A stretch of DNA of 64,000 nucleotides from Actinomycetota bacterium (GTDB lineage Bacteria; Actinomycetota; Actinomycetes; S36-B12; CAIYMF01): the NCBI GenBank assembly GCA_026393115.1, contig JAPLAU010000013.1, forward strand, positions 21,799-85,798, written 5' to 3'. The position numbers and the translations under genes are program-made. The notes under the pieces are model-generated. The model did no database searches. It worked only from the letters and a program-made list of their open reading frames with translations, and was not told the origin of the DNA. Shown here piece after piece: positions 51,791-60,600 of this stretch (its first letter is position 1; each line of letters opens with the position of its first letter).

Positions 51791-52816
51791 ATGCGAGTTG
51801 GAGTTCTCACCGGTGGCGGCGACTGCCCAGGACTGAACGCGGTGATCCGCGCGGTGGTTCGTAAGGGCGTCAAAGACTATGGCTACGAATTCGTGGGCTT
51901 CCGCGATGGCTGGAAAGGTCCGCTTGAGGGACTGACGATGCCACTGGGTATCGAGCAGGTTCGCGGCATCCTTCCGCGCGGAGGAACGATTCTGGGAAGT
52001 TCGCGCACCAACCCGATCAAGATTGAGGGGGGAATCGCGCGCATCGAAGAGAACCTTTCTGCCCTGGGTGTCGATGCCCTCATTGCGATCGGTGGCGAAG
52101 ACACCTTGGGTGTGGCGACCCAACTCGATGCTCACGGCGTGAAGGTCGTCGGTTGCCCTAAGACAATCGACAACGACCTGTCGGCCACCGACTACACCTT
52201 CGGCTTCGACACCTCGGTGAACATTGCGATGGAAGCGATCGACCGGCTGCACACCACCGCTGAGTCGCACCACCGCGTGCTCGTCATTGAGGTCATGGGC
52301 CGCCACGCAGGCTGGATCGCACTGCACGCCGGTCTTGCCGGTGGTGCCAATGTCATCTTGATTCCCGAAGTTCCGTTCGACCTCGACGAGGTCTGCGGCT
52401 GGGTTGAGTCGCGCTTTGAGTCGCACTACGCACCCATCATTTGCGTGGCCGAAGGTGCACTGCCCGCTGATGGAGACCTCATGACCAAGGACGCTCCGCT
52501 TGACGCGTTCGGTCACGTGCGCCTCTCGGGCATCGGTGAGTGGCTGGCCAGCGCCATTGAAGCCCGCACCGGCAAGGAATCGCGTGCCGCGGTTCTCGGC
52601 CACATTCAGCGCGGTGGAACTCCCACGGCGTTTGACCGCGTGCTGGCTACGCGCTTCGGACTGGCTGCGATCGATGCGGTGCACGCCGGTGACTTCGGAA
52701 AGATGGTCGCACTGCAGGGCACCGACATCGTGCGGGTTCGGCTTGAGGAGGCCACCGGAGTGCTCAAGACGGTTCCGCCGGAGCGCTACGAAGAGGCCAA
52801 AGCCTTCTTCGGCTAA
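51791..52816 (+). CDS. pfkA: 6-phosphofructokinase (PPi-type active-site signature)
   Basis: 341 aa group III PFK. N-terminal GVLTGGGDCPGLNAVIRA, GILPRGGTILGSSR, IGGEDTLGVA, KTIDNDLSATD, TFGFDTSVNIAME and EVMGRHAGWIAL. In ATP-dependent PFK the two key positions are GGDG and a Gly in the PKTIDND equivalent. Here they read GGED and PKTIDND (Asp and Lys), the combination seen in pyrophosphate-dependent enzymes such as that of Amycolatopsis. ATG at 51791 with GGGAAGGACGAGGA upstream. Divergent from glpK. Confidence 0.9.
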   Translation: MRVGVLTGGGDCPGLNAVIRAVVRKGVKDYGYEFVGFRDGWKGPLEGLTMPLGIEQVRGILPRGGTILGSSRTNPIKIEGGIARIEENLSALGVDALIAIGGEDTLGVATQLDAHGVKVVGCPKTIDNDLSATDYTFGFDTSVNIAMEAIDRLHTTAESHHRVLVIEVMGRHAGWIALHAGLAGGANVILIPEVPFDLDEVCGWVESRFESHYAPIICVAEGALPADGDLMTKDAPLDAFGHVRLSGIGEWLASAIEARTGKESRAAVLGHIQRGGTPTAFDRVLATRFGLAAIDAVHAGDFGKMVALQGTDIVRVRLEEATGVLKTVPPERYEEAKAFFG

Positions 52817-52838
52817 GCCGCACTCCCGCTCCCACGCC

Positions 52839-52900
52839 CGTCAGCCCGCTCCACGCCCACGCCCACTCCCGTCAGCCCGCCCCACGCCCACTCCCACGCC
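52839..52900. repeat. 31-nt imperfect C-rich direct repeat after pfkA
   Basis: CGTCAGCCCGC(T/C)CCACGCCCAC begins at 52839 and again at 52870, in a C-rich spacer of 248 nt between pfkA and the DAHP synthase. Also there: CCCCCAT (52915) with ATGGGGG (52929-52935), a 7-bp hairpin without U-tract. Confidence 0.5.
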
Positions 52901-53064
52901 CCGCCACCCCATTTCCCCCATTTTCCGCATGGGGGGACATTCAGCACGCATAGGCGCAGTTTTTCTACCCCATGCTTGGGGGAGAGCGGTGCCGTGCAAT
53001 CGAAAGAGGTGAGGGGCTCAGGGTGACCGTCCGGCTTCCTGCGCGCCTCCACTACCCTTAAGCC

Positions 53065-54393
53065 ATGGTCGACGTCATCGAATGGCCGGATTTGCCGGCC
53101 CTGCAGCAGCCTGCGTGGCCTGATGCTGCGGCGCTTGATGCTGCCGTCGCCGAGCTTTCCGTACTACCGCCGCTGGTGTTTGCCGGCGAGTGCGATCTGC
53201 TCACCGAACGCCTAGCCGCCGCTGCTCGCGGTGAAGCCTTCGTGCTGATGGGTGGCGACTGCGCCGAGACCTTCGCGGCGAACACCGCCGATTCCATTCG
53301 TGCGCGCCTTCAGACGGTGCTGCAGATGGCGGTCGTGCTCACGTACGGCGCCAGTACGCCGGTGGTCAAGATCGGTCGCATGGCCGGGCAGTACTTCAAG
53401 CCGCGTTCCAAGGCCACCGAGACGCGCGACGGAGTCACGCTCACCTCCTACTACGGCGATGGCGTCAACGCGCTGCCCTTTACCGAAGCCGACCGCGTTC
53501 CCGATCCGTGGCGTCTGGTGCGGGCGTACCACGCTTCGGGAGCCACCCTCAACCTCGTGCGGGCCTTCACTCAGGGCGGTTACGCCGACCTACGTCAAGT
53601 GCATGCGTGGAACCAGGACTTCGTGCGTGATTCACGCGTGGGTGAGCGCTACGAGCGCATGGCCGGCGAAATTGAACGGGCACTCTCGTTCATGGCTGCC
53701 TGCGGAGCCGACCCCGAGGAATTCCGTCGGGTTGAGTTCTACGCCGGACACGAGGGGTTGGTCCTTCCGTACGAGCGAGCCCTCACGCGTATTGATTCGC
53801 GTACCGGGCTTCCTTACTCGGTGTCGGGTCACTTCCTGTGGATCGGCGAGCGCACGCGTCAGGCCGGCTCGGCGCATGTTGACCTTGCTGCACGCATACG
53901 CAACCCCATCGGCGTCAAGGTCGGCCCGACTGCGACCAGCGATGAGATCTTGACATTGCTCGAGGAACTCGATCCCGAATGCACCCCCGGTCGTATCACG
54001 TTGATCACGCGTATGGGTGCGGGCAAGATTCGCGAAGCGCTTCCGCCGATTGTGCAGAAGGTCAATGCCAGTTCACACTCGGTGGTGTGGGTCTGCGACC
54101 CGATGCACGGCAACACGCGCGAGACGTCGCACGGCGTCAAGACGCGACTGTTCGACGACGTGCTCGACGAGGTGCGCGGATTCTTCGAGGTGCACCGCGC
54201 GATCGGAACGCACCCGGGCGGAATACACATTGAGCTCACCGGCGACGACGTCACCGAATGCGTCGGCGGACTCTCCGGCCTTACCGAAGATGGTCTGCAC
54301 GAGCGCTACGAAACCGCCTGCGACCCGCGTCTGAACCGAGTGCAGGCACTCGAGTTGGCCTTCCTGGTGGCCGACATGCTGCTCGAACGCTGA
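53065..54393 (+). CDS. aroG: Class II 3-deoxy-7-phosphoheptulonate synthase
   Basis: First shikimate-pathway enzyme, 442 aa, plant/actinobacterial class II type. Motifs: PPLVFAGECDLLTERL, LMGGDCAETF (metal Cys), VVKIGRMAGQYFKPRS, YHASGATLNLVRAFTQGGYADL, FYAGHEGLVLPYE, GPTATSDEI, WVCDPMHGNT and GGIHIELTGDDVTECVGG. In M. tuberculosis the homologue is AroG (Rv2178c). ATG at 53065. Feeds TrpD-dependent tryptophan synthesis, among others. Confidence 0.97.
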   Translation: MVDVIEWPDLPALQQPAWPDAAALDAAVAELSVLPPLVFAGECDLLTERLAAAARGEAFVLMGGDCAETFAANTADSIRARLQTVLQMAVVLTYGASTPVVKIGRMAGQYFKPRSKATETRDGVTLTSYYGDGVNALPFTEADRVPDPWRLVRAYHASGATLNLVRAFTQGGYADLRQVHAWNQDFVRDSRVGERYERMAGEIERALSFMAACGADPEEFRRVEFYAGHEGLVLPYERALTRIDSRTGLPYSVSGHFLWIGERTRQAGSAHVDLAARIRNPIGVKVGPTATSDEILTLLEELDPECTPGRITLITRMGAGKIREALPPIVQKVNASSHSVVWVCDPMHGNTRETSHGVKTRLFDDVLDEVRGFFEVHRAIGTHPGGIHIELTGDDVTECVGGLSGLTEDGLHERYETACDPRLNRVQALELAFLVADMLLER

Positions 54394-54408
54394 ACTCACC
54401 GCTGGCCC

Positions 54409-56358
54409 TCAGACGATCTGAATCGTCACCGAACTGCCCTTGGGTACCACTGCCCCGGCCTCGGGTGACTGCTTGAGCACACGGTTGAGCGGAGTGACCC
54501 CGAGTGGTTCCTCGATCTTCACGGTGAGTCCGGCCGCCTTGAGTTTGCTAATGGCCAGATCGCGGTCAAGGTCAACGACGTTCGGAACGGTGACGGGCGG
54601 CGGACCTTTCGACAGCACGACGTTGACGGTGCTGCCCTTAGCAACGGTGGTGCCCGACGACGGGTCAACCGACACGACGTTGCCTGCATCGATCGAGTCG
54701 GAGTAATCGTCGCTGGTGGTGACTTTCAGTCCCAGTGCCTTCAACGCCTTGATCGAGGCAGCGCCGTCGTCGCCGATGAGCTTGGGAATATCGACCGGCT
54801 TGGGTCCGCGTGAGACGAGCAAGGTCACTGCGGCGTTGCGTTTGAGCGCGGTGCCTTCCTCAGGGTCGGTGCCCACCACAAGACCGGCTTTGACCTTCTC
54901 GTCGTAGACCTTCTTCTGGCCGGCAACCTTGAGTGAGACGTCGGTGAGTGCTGCGGTGGCGTCGTCAACAGTAGAACCCGCGACTGCCGGAACCTCGTAG
55001 CGTTCGGGCCCCTTCGACACCACGACCGCGATGGCACTGCCTTTGCGGGCTTCGGCCGTGGCTGCCGGATTCGACGAGATGATCAGACCCGACTTCACCG
55101 TCTCGCTGAACTGCCGCGCTGACACCGAGAGTTTCAGGTCGACCGTTGCCAGTTTGGCAGTGGCGGCTGTCTCGGTGAGGTTCACCACGGTGGGTACTGG
55201 AACGTACCGGGCCGTTCCGAACCACCAGGCTCCTGCACCTCCAGCAACCGCGAGGGCAAGGATCACCAACGCGATGAGTGGCCCCTTCCAACGACGCTTG
55301 CGCTTCTTCGCGGCAGGCGGGCGCGAGGGAGGGGCGGGGGTTCCTTGAGCAATGGGCGGAATCGGTGCGGCGGGAGCGGCGGCAGGAACCGCCGCCACCG
55401 GTGCAACGGCGAGGGGCCCTAATGCCACCGTGGCCCCGGGATCGGAAGGGTGCGCCGTGGCGCTGGGCATCACCATGGTGTCGCGAGCGCTCAGGGGTGT
55501 GGCCGCGGGAAGTGAAGCGCGCACCGCATGCGCGGCCTCACGGAACTCCAGTGCCGAACCGAATCGCTCGTCGGGATCGCGCCGCGTGGCCTGCGACACG
55601 AGTGCATCGACCGACACCGGAATATCGGCGCGCACGGCAGACGGAAGCGGAACATCGGCGTTGACGTGTTGGTACGCAACGGCCAGGGGAGTGTCGCCAC
55701 CATGCGGCACCGCGCCGGTGAGCATTTCGTAGAGCAGAATGCCGGCGCCGTAGACATCCGATCGTGCGTCGGCGATTCCGCGCTCGACCTGCTCTGGCGA
55801 CAGGTACGCCACGGTTCCGATGAGCATGCCCTGCGTGGCAGCGGTCGAGGTGCTGGACGCGATGGTGCGGGCGAGGCCGAAGTCGGCCACCTTGATGCGG
55901 CCGTCGTCGGAGATGAGCACGTTCTCGGGCTTGACGTCGCGGTGCACGAATCCGGCGCGGTGCGCGGCTTCAAGCGCTTCAAGTACGGGTTCGAGGATGA
56001 CGAGTGCTTGGGCCGACGTGAGCGGCCCGTTCGAGCGCAGCACATCGCGCACCGTGCGGCCCGAGACATATTCCATGGCGAGGAAGACGATGTCGCCGTC
56101 GACTCCCTGATCGAACACGCTGACGACATTGGGGTGCGAGAGGCGAGCGGCTGATTTGGCCTCCCGCTCGAAGCGCGATACGAAGCCGGCGTCTTCGGCC
56201 AGACTCGGGTGCATCACCTTGAGTGCGACGATGCGATCGAGGCGCAAATCGAGTGCCTCGTACACGGTGGCCATGCCGCCCCGGGCGATCTTGCGCTCGA
56301 CGCGGTAGCGGCCGTCGACCACCGAGCCGACGAGGGGATCGCGCACCTGAGTATCCAT
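54409..56358 (-). CDS. pknL: Serine/threonine protein kinase with four PASTA domains
   Basis: 649 aa. Hanks-type kinase (about residues 10-275): ARGGMATVYEA, VALKVMHP (ATP Lys), HRDVKPENVLIS, ADFGLARTI, LIGTVAYLSPEQ and SDVYGAGILLYEM. Low-complexity Pro/Ala linker with KKRKRRWK, one transmembrane helix (GPLIALVILALAVAGGAGAWWF) and four extracellular PASTA repeats (YVPVPTVVNL, ERYEVPAVAG, KPVDIPKLIGD, PPVTVPNVVDL) that bind peptidoglycan fragments. ATG at 56358 (MDTQVRD) is preferred. Called PknL by position next to class II DAHP synthase; PknB-type naming is possible. Its 5' end is partly duplicated upstream. Confidence 0.93.
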   Translation of the reverse strand: MDTQVRDPLVGSVVDGRYRVERKIARGGMATVYEALDLRLDRIVALKVMHPSLAEDAGFVSRFEREAKSAARLSHPNVVSVFDQGVDGDIVFLAMEYVSGRTVRDVLRSNGPLTSAQALVILEPVLEALEAAHRAGFVHRDVKPENVLISDDGRIKVADFGLARTIASSTSTAATQGMLIGTVAYLSPEQVERGIADARSDVYGAGILLYEMLTGAVPHGGDTPLAVAYQHVNADVPLPSAVRADIPVSVDALVSQATRRDPDERFGSALEFREAAHAVRASLPAATPLSARDTMVMPSATAHPSDPGATVALGPLAVAPVAAVPAAAPAAPIPPIAQGTPAPPSRPPAAKKRKRRWKGPLIALVILALAVAGGAGAWWFGTARYVPVPTVVNLTETAATAKLATVDLKLSVSARQFSETVKSGLIISSNPAATAEARKGSAIAVVVSKGPERYEVPAVAGSTVDDATAALTDVSLKVAGQKKVYDEKVKAGLVVGTDPEEGTALKRNAAVTLLVSRGPKPVDIPKLIGDDGAASIKALKALGLKVTTSDDYSDSIDAGNVVSVDPSSGTTVAKGSTVNVVLSKGPPPVTVPNVVDLDRDLAISKLKAAGLTVKIEEPLGVTPLNRVLKQSPEAGAVVPKGSSVTIQIV

Positions 56359-56520
56359 AGCCTTTTCACTATACGTTTCGGGCACTCAGGTGCCGGGGAC
56401 CATGCGCGGCGGGTCGGACGTTGAGCCGAACGAGCGTTCGTCGTCATTCTCTGGGCAAAACGAGTCGTTAAGCGTGCCGATTTGCCCAGAGAATGCTCGA
56501 ATCCGCGCGGCGGGCGACGT
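56303..56520. repeat. Direct repeat copy A (kinase 5' end and upstream region)
   Basis: About 217 bp covering the first ~18 codons of the PASTA kinase (56303-56358) and its upstream region. It matches 57380-57596 closely, starting CGGTAGCGGCCGTCGACC and ending near CGACGT. The inner 100 bp (GCGGCGGGTCGGACG onward to GCTCGAATCCGCGCG) is identical except for one base; the segment around the start codon carries several changes. Confidence 0.9.
56445..56495. repeat. Perfect 15-bp inverted repeat, copy A
   Basis: CATTCTCTGGGCAAA (56445-56459) and TTTGCCCAGAGAATG (56481-56495), loop 21 nt. It lies in the spacer between the deacetylase stop and the kinase start (both minus). Adjacent CGAACG-AG-CGTTCG forms a second small hairpin. 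Could be a terminator without U-tract, or a protein-binding site. Confidence 0.8.
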
Positions 56521-56564
56521 GCGCGTAGGGAAGGGAAGCGAGGCGGCGGGTCGGACGGGAGCCG

Positions 56565-57314
56565 TCAGGAAGCGTCGGACAGGTATCGGCTGAGGGGGGC
56601 GGGCTTGATGCCATGGCGGGCGTACATGGCGATGATTCGCTGGATGTTGGACTTGAGGTCGCCCTCGAAGTGAAGGAGGACGATGTCGCCAGGCTCGAAC
56701 TTCAGGTCTTGGACGAAGAGCACCCGACCGTCCTTGAGCACCACGATGTTCCACAGCACGATGTAGCGGATGCCGCACGTGGCTGCTGTCTGGCGAATGG
56801 CAGGAGCTGCCCAGCGGCGCGAAAACCAGCCGTCGCCGTAGGGCGGTCGCAGCAGCCACGGCCGCACGCCGAATCGGTTTTGATACACCTTCTGGGTCTG
56901 GCAGATCTCGAAGCGACGGTCGGTGCCGTCTCTGCCGAGAGGCTTGTGGGTCATCGAGTGGTTCTGCACCGAGTCGAATTTGCCCATGGCCTTGAAGAAC
57001 GACCAGCGGTTGTCGACCTCAGAGTTGGTGAGGAACACGGTGACCGGGATCTTGTGAGCGGTTACGTACCGAGCGGCCGCGCTCTGCTTGAACGAGTCGT
57101 CGTCGATGGTGATGAAGAAGACGGGGTCCTTGGTCTTCACTTGATAGACCACTGGCGGCAGGGGCTGGGCCACGGCCATAGGAAGTGAGGCCACTGGCGG
57201 CACGCTCGCCTGCGCTGCGGGCGCGAGGCCGGCGGCGAGGGCGCAGCTGACGACGAGGGCACCGATTCCGACCAGTATGGACGACCGGCCGGAGAGCCTG
57301 ACCCCGTCAGTCAT
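56565..57314 (-). CDS. Secreted polysaccharide deacetylase-like protein
   Basis: 249 aa. Signal peptide (about 1-36, cleavage near APAAQA-SV), then a NodB-homology domain (about 62-235): motif 1 FFITIDDDS (usual TFDDGP, Asp pair kept), motif 2 NHSMTHKPL (metal His pair), motif 3 RPPYGDGW and C-terminal VLLHFEGD. Likely removes acetyl groups from a cell-wall or capsule glycan outside the cell. ATG at 57314. Flanked by two copies of the ~217-bp repeat, suggesting insertion between kinase and its neighbours. Confidence 0.85.
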   Translation of the reverse strand: MTDGVRLSGRSSILVGIGALVVSCALAAGLAPAAQASVPPVASLPMAVAQPLPPVVYQVKTKDPVFFITIDDDSFKQSAAARYVTAHKIPVTVFLTNSEVDNRWSFFKAMGKFDSVQNHSMTHKPLGRDGTDRRFEICQTQKVYQNRFGVRPWLLRPPYGDGWFSRRWAAPAIRQTAATCGIRYIVLWNIVVLKDGRVLFVQDLKFEPGDIVLLHFEGDLKSNIQRIIAMYARHGIKPAPLSRYLSDAS

Positions 57315-57379
57315 AAGTTGCAGCCTTTCGTCACCACATCCGCGAACGGCATAAAGCGCACACCAGAATTCGACGAACC

Positions 57380-57596
57380 CGGTAGCGGCCGTCGACCACC
57401 GAGCCGACGAGGGGATCGCACCTGCATGTCCATAGCGGTGTCACTATACGTTTTGTGCGAACGGGTGCCGGGGACCACGCGCGGCGGGTCGGACGTTGAG
57501 CCGAACGAGCGTTCGTCGTCATTCTCTGGGCAAAACGAGTCGTTAAGCGTGCTGATTTGCCCAGAGAATGCTCGAATCCGCGCGTTGAGGCGACGT
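57380..57596. repeat. Direct repeat copy B, with truncated kinase start
   Basis: Second copy of the repeat. It contains a degenerate kinase start (ATGGACATGCAGGTGCG on minus, 57432 downwards) that has lost two bases compared with copy A. The frame therefore shifts after a few codons, although DPLVGSVVDGRYRV can still be read in the neighbouring frame. It ends where the kinase reading would continue, 66 nt upstream of the deacetylase start. A non-functional 5' kinase fragment plus upstream sequence. Confidence 0.88.
57520..57570. repeat. Perfect 15-bp inverted repeat, copy B
   Basis: Same arms as copy A (57520-57534 and 57556-57570), one loop base different. It lies 44 nt downstream of the RHS gene stop and upstream of the deacetylase. 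So in both copies the hairpin follows the 3' end of a gene and precedes the 5' end of the next. Confidence 0.8.
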
Positions 57597-57613
57597 GGGG
57601 CGCCCTGCGTGCG

Positions 57614-60600
57614 CTATCCGGCGTTGATCAACGCCGCGGGGTTTGATCCGGCATCGATGGTGCCGTTGGACGGGCTCAACGACGGGTCTTGTGGCGTTGC
57701 AGATCCCCCGGCAGGAAGTTGGGGTGTCACGAATCCGACGCCCCAGGCTGCCGCTCCCGCGGTGAAACCTGCTGCGGCACCCACACCCACCGTGGCGCCC
57801 ACTCCGAGGGTCACAAAGCCACCACTCACGACCTCAGCGGCCACCGGGGTGACATCGAGCAATAACGGTCCAGAATCGGCCACCACGTCGATTAGGGAGT
57901 CGACGCTTCCCGCCCTCGGACGGAAGCCATCCATGAACGTGGGCCGACGGTTGATTGCGTGGTCCCACAAATTTCCTTCGCCCGCGATCTCATTACCTGC
58001 GTCGATACCTCGAATCAGAATTTCATCAGGCTCGGCTGCGCTGGCATAGGCCGATCCGAGGCCGTACGTCGCTGCTCCGACCGCCGCCCCAATGCCAGCT
58101 CCGATGGCAGTGTTGACGCCGACTTGAGCCCAGTTGACAGTGCCTTGGTTGTCGACTGCTTGCTCGATAGACGATGAAGCGAATGACGAGGTACCACCGA
58201 CAACGGCGCCCGCGAGGGCCGCGCCGGCGAGGCTGGCTGGAGGGCAGAACAGGGCTATCAGGATGCCTAGCGTGATGCCGATGGCGAGGGAGGCGCCCAT
58301 TCCGGCCCACTTACCTTTGCTGAGTGCGCCGGAGGGGTCGGAGGAGTTCCAGGGGTCGCTGCCGGCGAACTCGTAGGGGTTGAGGGAGCCGTTGACGATG
58401 GGGTCACGTTGTAGGAAGCGGCCGGCGGTAGGGGAGTATTCGCGCGCTCCCATGATGACGAAGTCATCACCGACGGGAAGAGCGGCGCTGCCCTTCCAAC
58501 CCATCATCGACATCGCCAACCCGAGAGGGGTGGTGGGGGCGGTGGGGGAGTTCGTGGAGATGCGGGTGCCCCACGGGTCATAAACGGTGGTGCTGGTGGG
58601 GGCGGGGCTGCTGGTGCTGCCGGTGGTAGACCATGCAGCCGAGCCTTGAAGATCGTCGTAGTTCCAGGCCACGGGGGTGCCGGTGTTATCGAGAGCGACG
58701 GTGACCCCTTGGCTCAGGCCGATGACCTGACCGACGATGTTGTTGTCGGTGTCAAAGAGCATGTCACCGGAACGGCGCAGCGTGATGGGGCTGCCTGCGG
58801 TGGGGGTGAAGATGATGTCACCGTTGCCCGCGAATGACACGGCGCCGCGTGTGCCGGCAACCGTGATCAGACGGCCACCGGCGTCGTAACCCAGGGTGCT
58901 TGAGCCGATAGCGGTGGTGCGTCCGTGCACGTCGTAACTGATCGCGCTCGTCAGGCTTGGTTTGGTACTGGAGAGCAGTCTGTCGGCTCCGTCGTAGGTG
59001 AATGTTGAGGTGGTGCTGGCATCGTTCGATGCGACGGTGGTTTCGGATGCCCGGTTGCCCGTGGCTCCGGCAGTGCCGGTCATGTTCAATGTGGTTGATT
59101 TGGTGGTCACGGGAATCGTGCCGGTGATGGTGGATCTGATCAGGCGGTGATCGAGGTCGTAGGTGGCAGCGAAGTTGACGGTGTTGCCGTCAGCGTCTCT
59201 CAGGCTTCGGGTCAGGATCGCGTTTTCTTGTGAGTGCGTATCGGTTTCAGATACTGACTTGGAACCGGTGAATCCGGAGTAGGTCACTCTGTTGACATTG
59301 TTGTTGTCATCAAGGGCTAGCGCCGAACGGGTCGCGTTGGCGTACACAACACTGGTGATCGCACCATTGCTGTAACTGACGGTTTCTAGCCGCAGCGGGT
59401 TACTCATGCCGCTGCCGCTGAGAGTGGTGCTGGTGTGCTGGCCCTCATTGTCATAACCCATGGTCAGTGCGCGTAGCTCACCTTGCGCGGTGCGTTGGGC
59501 GATGATGGTCGCTGAACCACTTGACGGGTTGTAGGCGTAGGTAGTGACGGTGCCCTGGCTGTCGGTGGTGCGGAACACGGAGCCGGTGATCGAGATCTCT
59601 GACTTCGTGGTGGTGGTCACTCCACGAGCGATGGTGGTGCGCTCAGACATCAGCGGGTTTCCATCGAGCATTGGGTTCGAGGATGCGGCGTAGCCTGCCG
59701 CAGCCCCGTCAGTCACCGATCCACCCGATATCGACCCGTCGGCGCCGTGTGTCAGACAGGTTTTGGCTCCCTGGCCGGTGGCTTCGCTGATACCTCCCGA
59801 AGCGTCGTATCGTTGCGTGCTCGCGGCGCCTCCGGGCAATGTGGTCTGGTGCAGTAAGCCGCCTTGGCTCACCGCGTCACCCGTGCAACCAGCGGCGGTT
59901 TGAGTGCCCCCGTAATACGAGAAACTGGTGGTGCGGCCGGATGGCCCAGTTTGGGATGCCATCTGACCCCACTGCCCGTTCACCCCCGTGGACGGGGTCC
60001 ACGCGAATGTGCCACTGGCACCGGAAGCCGACGTTTCCTTGATCGGGTTAGACGTTCCAGCGGTGTGGTCGTAAGTAGTCATCGTGTAGAAATCTTCAGC
60101 AGCTCCTGTTGAGGAGCGCTGATCCATGACATCCACGCGGGTGACTTGGCCTAAGCCTGGTTGCAGGTCAACACTGGGAACCGCGACCCATGAAGGGGTT
60201 CCGGGTTCATCAACCTGAACATCGAGTGACACGGCACCGGCGGTGCTGGAGAGCACATCGATTTGCAGGTTCGCGGCCGCACCCTTGGCTAGGTACACGC
60301 TGCAAGGCGCAGCCTGGGTGCAGACGATTCCCTTAACCCACAGTTCGGCACCAGTCAGGCTGCGGAACCTATACGTACCCGCAGCACCAGCCACATAACG
60401 GCCAGTCATCCGGCCACTCCACTGACCACCGTGACCCGACGGGTTCGAAGCGATCACATAACCCAACGACGACGGAACTTGACCACCAATCTGTGGTCCC
60501 ACTGAACGGTGTGCGGGCACTCCACTCGTGCGCAGGTTGTCCCAACTGAACAACACCACACCTTCAAGAGGCTTCATATTCACGTGAGTGGGCCCGGCGA

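Noticed and set aside
56303..57596. Composite transposon around the deacetylase
   Set aside because: The flanking direct repeats are parts of the kinase gene and its promoter, with no transposase, no terminal inverted repeats at their ends and no target duplication seen.
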